Part shown: piece after piece, positions 63,021-64,000 of the stretch | How the letters are laid out: every line of letters begins with the position of its first letter | Position numbering within the stretch: the first letter of the stretch is position 1 | Source of the DNA: Hyphomonas johnsonii MHS-2 | GTDB lineage: Bacteria > Pseudomonadota > Alphaproteobacteria > Caulobacterales > Hyphomonadaceae | Reading direction: 5' to 3' | Assembly (NCBI RefSeq): GCF_000685275.1 | Contig: NZ_ARYK01000003.1 | Location: forward strand, 62,001-126,000 | DNA length: 64,000 bases | Translations under genes and position numbers: made by a program | Notes under the pieces: generated by a model | The model's input: the letters and a program-made list of their open reading frames with translations, nothing else | Databases searched by the model: none | Told to the model about the DNA's origin: nothing

Positions 63021-64000
63021 AACTGAAAGACCTGTTCCCCCTGGCCGAAGACGGCGAGACTGACATCACCGGCATGACCGCCGACAGCCGGGCCGTGAAA
63101 CCGGGCGACCTGTTCGCGGCCCTGAACGGCACCGTGACGGACGGACGCAAATACGTGCCGCAGGCCATCGAGGCAGGCGCTGCAGCGATCCTGTCGGATG
63201 GCGGTATCGAGAAAGTGCCGCTGCCGCATGTCATCGCCGACGAGCCGCGCCTTGCGCTGGCACTCGCGGCCAAGCGCTTCTTCTCGGCACAGCCCGAAAC
63301 CGTCGTGGCGATCACCGGCACCAACGGCAAGTCATCGACCGTGGATTTCCTGCGCCAGATCTGGTCGCGGGCCGGCCTGGGCGCCGCGTCGATGGGAACG
63401 CTGGGCGCGATCGGCCCGGGCGGCAAGATCGATGTCGGCCACACCACGCCCGACCCGGTGACGATCCACCAGACGCTGCGCGAGCTGACCCGGCAGGGCG
63501 TGACGCATTGCGCGATGGAAGCGTCCAGCCACGGGCTGGAACAATACCGGCTCGACGGCGTCGACCTCGCGGCCGTGGCGTTCCTCAATTTCACGCAGGA
63601 CCACCTCGACTATCACGCGACGATGGAGGCCTATCTCGCGGCCAAGCTGCGCCTGTTCAGCGGTCTCGGCCACAGCGGCATGCCAGCCATCGTGAACGCC
63701 GACAGCGACCATCGGGAGGTCTTCGAGGCCGCCGCAAAGGATGCCGGCCTGAATATCGTCTCGTTCGGCTGGCGCGGCGAGGACCTGTGGATCGACGAGA
63801 TCATGCCGCGGCAAACCGGGCAGGTGCTGAACCTGTTCTGGCGCGACGTGGAACAGAAGCCGCTGGAACTGCCGCTGATCGGCGAGTTCCAGGCACTGAA
63901 CGCGCTGGCCGCCGCCGCCATCGCGCTGGCGCTCGGCCTGCCGTTCGAGGCAGTGGCCGATGGCCTGACGCATCTGCAGCCCGTGAAGGGCCGGCTTGAA
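63017..64000 (+). CDS. murE: UDP-N-acetylmuramoyl-L-alanyl-D-glutamate ligase MurE (partial, 3' end outside window)
   Basis: The first 328 codons from GTG 63017, overlapping the ftsI stop; the frame is open to the window's end. Domain 1 has ADSRAVKPGDLFAALNGTVTDGRKYV, and domain 2 the ATP loop AITGTNGKSSTVDFLRQI (near residue 100) and MEASSHGLEQYRLDGV, then FTQDHLDYHATMEAY and PLIGEFQALNALAAAAIAL. MurE adds meso-diaminopimelate or lysine to the peptide; the DNPR/DAP-specificity loop is beyond the window. Confident family call. Confidence 0.95.
   Translation, partial: MKLKDLFPLAEDGETDITGMTADSRAVKPGDLFAALNGTVTDGRKYVPQAIEAGAAAILSDGGIEKVPLPHVIADEPRLALALAAKRFFSAQPETVVAITGTNGKSSTVDFLRQIWSRAGLGAASMGTLGAIGPGGKIDVGHTTPDPVTIHQTLRELTRQGVTHCAMEASSHGLEQYRLDGVDLAAVAFLNFTQDHLDYHATMEAYLAAKLRLFSGLGHSGMPAIVNADSDHREVFEAAAKDAGLNIVSFGWRGEDLWIDEIMPRQTGQVLNLFWRDVEQKPLELPLIGEFQALNALAAAAIALALGLPFEAVADGLTHLQPVKGRLE

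Overview
The window is GC-rich chromosomal DNA from an alphaproteobacterium, most likely of the Caulobacterales/Hyphomonadaceae type. The grounds are a gcrA cell-cycle regulator gene, a class I lysyl-tRNA synthetase, a fused indolepyruvate oxidoreductase, DUF3297 and DUF1801 proteins of alphaproteobacterial style, and the start of the division/cell-wall cluster in the order mraZ-rsmH-ftsL-ftsI-murE. No tRNA, rRNA, CRISPR array, transposase or prophage block was recognised. The genus is an inference, because no database search was possible.

Layout. 1-4.6 kb: the end of a glutamate synthase-like gene, a DUF4105 protein, a bacterioferritin/ferredoxin pair with a Fur-box-like site, a diguanylate cyclase, and an XRE regulator next to two small membrane proteins. 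4.7-12.7 kb: lysS, a 1152-residue indolepyruvate oxidoreductase divergent from an Lrp/AsnC regulator with an Lrp-like operator between them, and a thiolase. 12.7-16.3 kb: accessory stretch with inverted repeats, very small ORFs and a tandem pair of secreted paralogues. 16.3-20.5 kb: GST, ABC-F, glutathione peroxidase, DUF1801, dodecin and PilZ genes. 20.6-30.4 kb: M13 peptidase, a complete RND efflux operon (outer-membrane factor, adaptor, pump) and a PhoR-like kinase. 30.5-43.5 kb: SRAP, DUF3297, FAD monooxygenase, ZntB, MscS, gcrA, an ABC-2 permease, lipoprotein and EF-hand proteins, two tandem GGDEF proteins, an NhaC-type antiporter and a thioesterase.

43.5-51.7 kb is the most unusual part. 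A strongly structured segment without a convincing gene (43.6-44.1 kb, candidate minus-strand RNA) is followed by an HTH protein and a hairpin repeat. Then comes an AT-rich two-gene module, an AAA ATPase plus an RloB-like TOPRIM protein, which resembles abortive-infection pairs of the AbiL/RloAB kind. The housekeeping uvrB gene follows, and on its other side lies a second AT-rich locus encoding a solitary OLD-family ATPase/TOPRIM nuclease. The composition and gene types suggest two separately acquired defence loci flanking uvrB.

51.7-64 kb: a Ste24-type M48 protease, a DMT transporter, a cold-shock gene, a PilZ protein, an NtrC-type activator, then an oxidative-stress unit (oxyR divergent from ahpC-ahpD, with a four-element OxyR operator overlapping the oxyR start), and finally the division cluster, preceded by an array of TGGG repeats in the arrangement expected for MraZ. 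Signalling is prominent: three diguanylate cyclases and two PilZ proteins point to active cyclic-di-GMP control.
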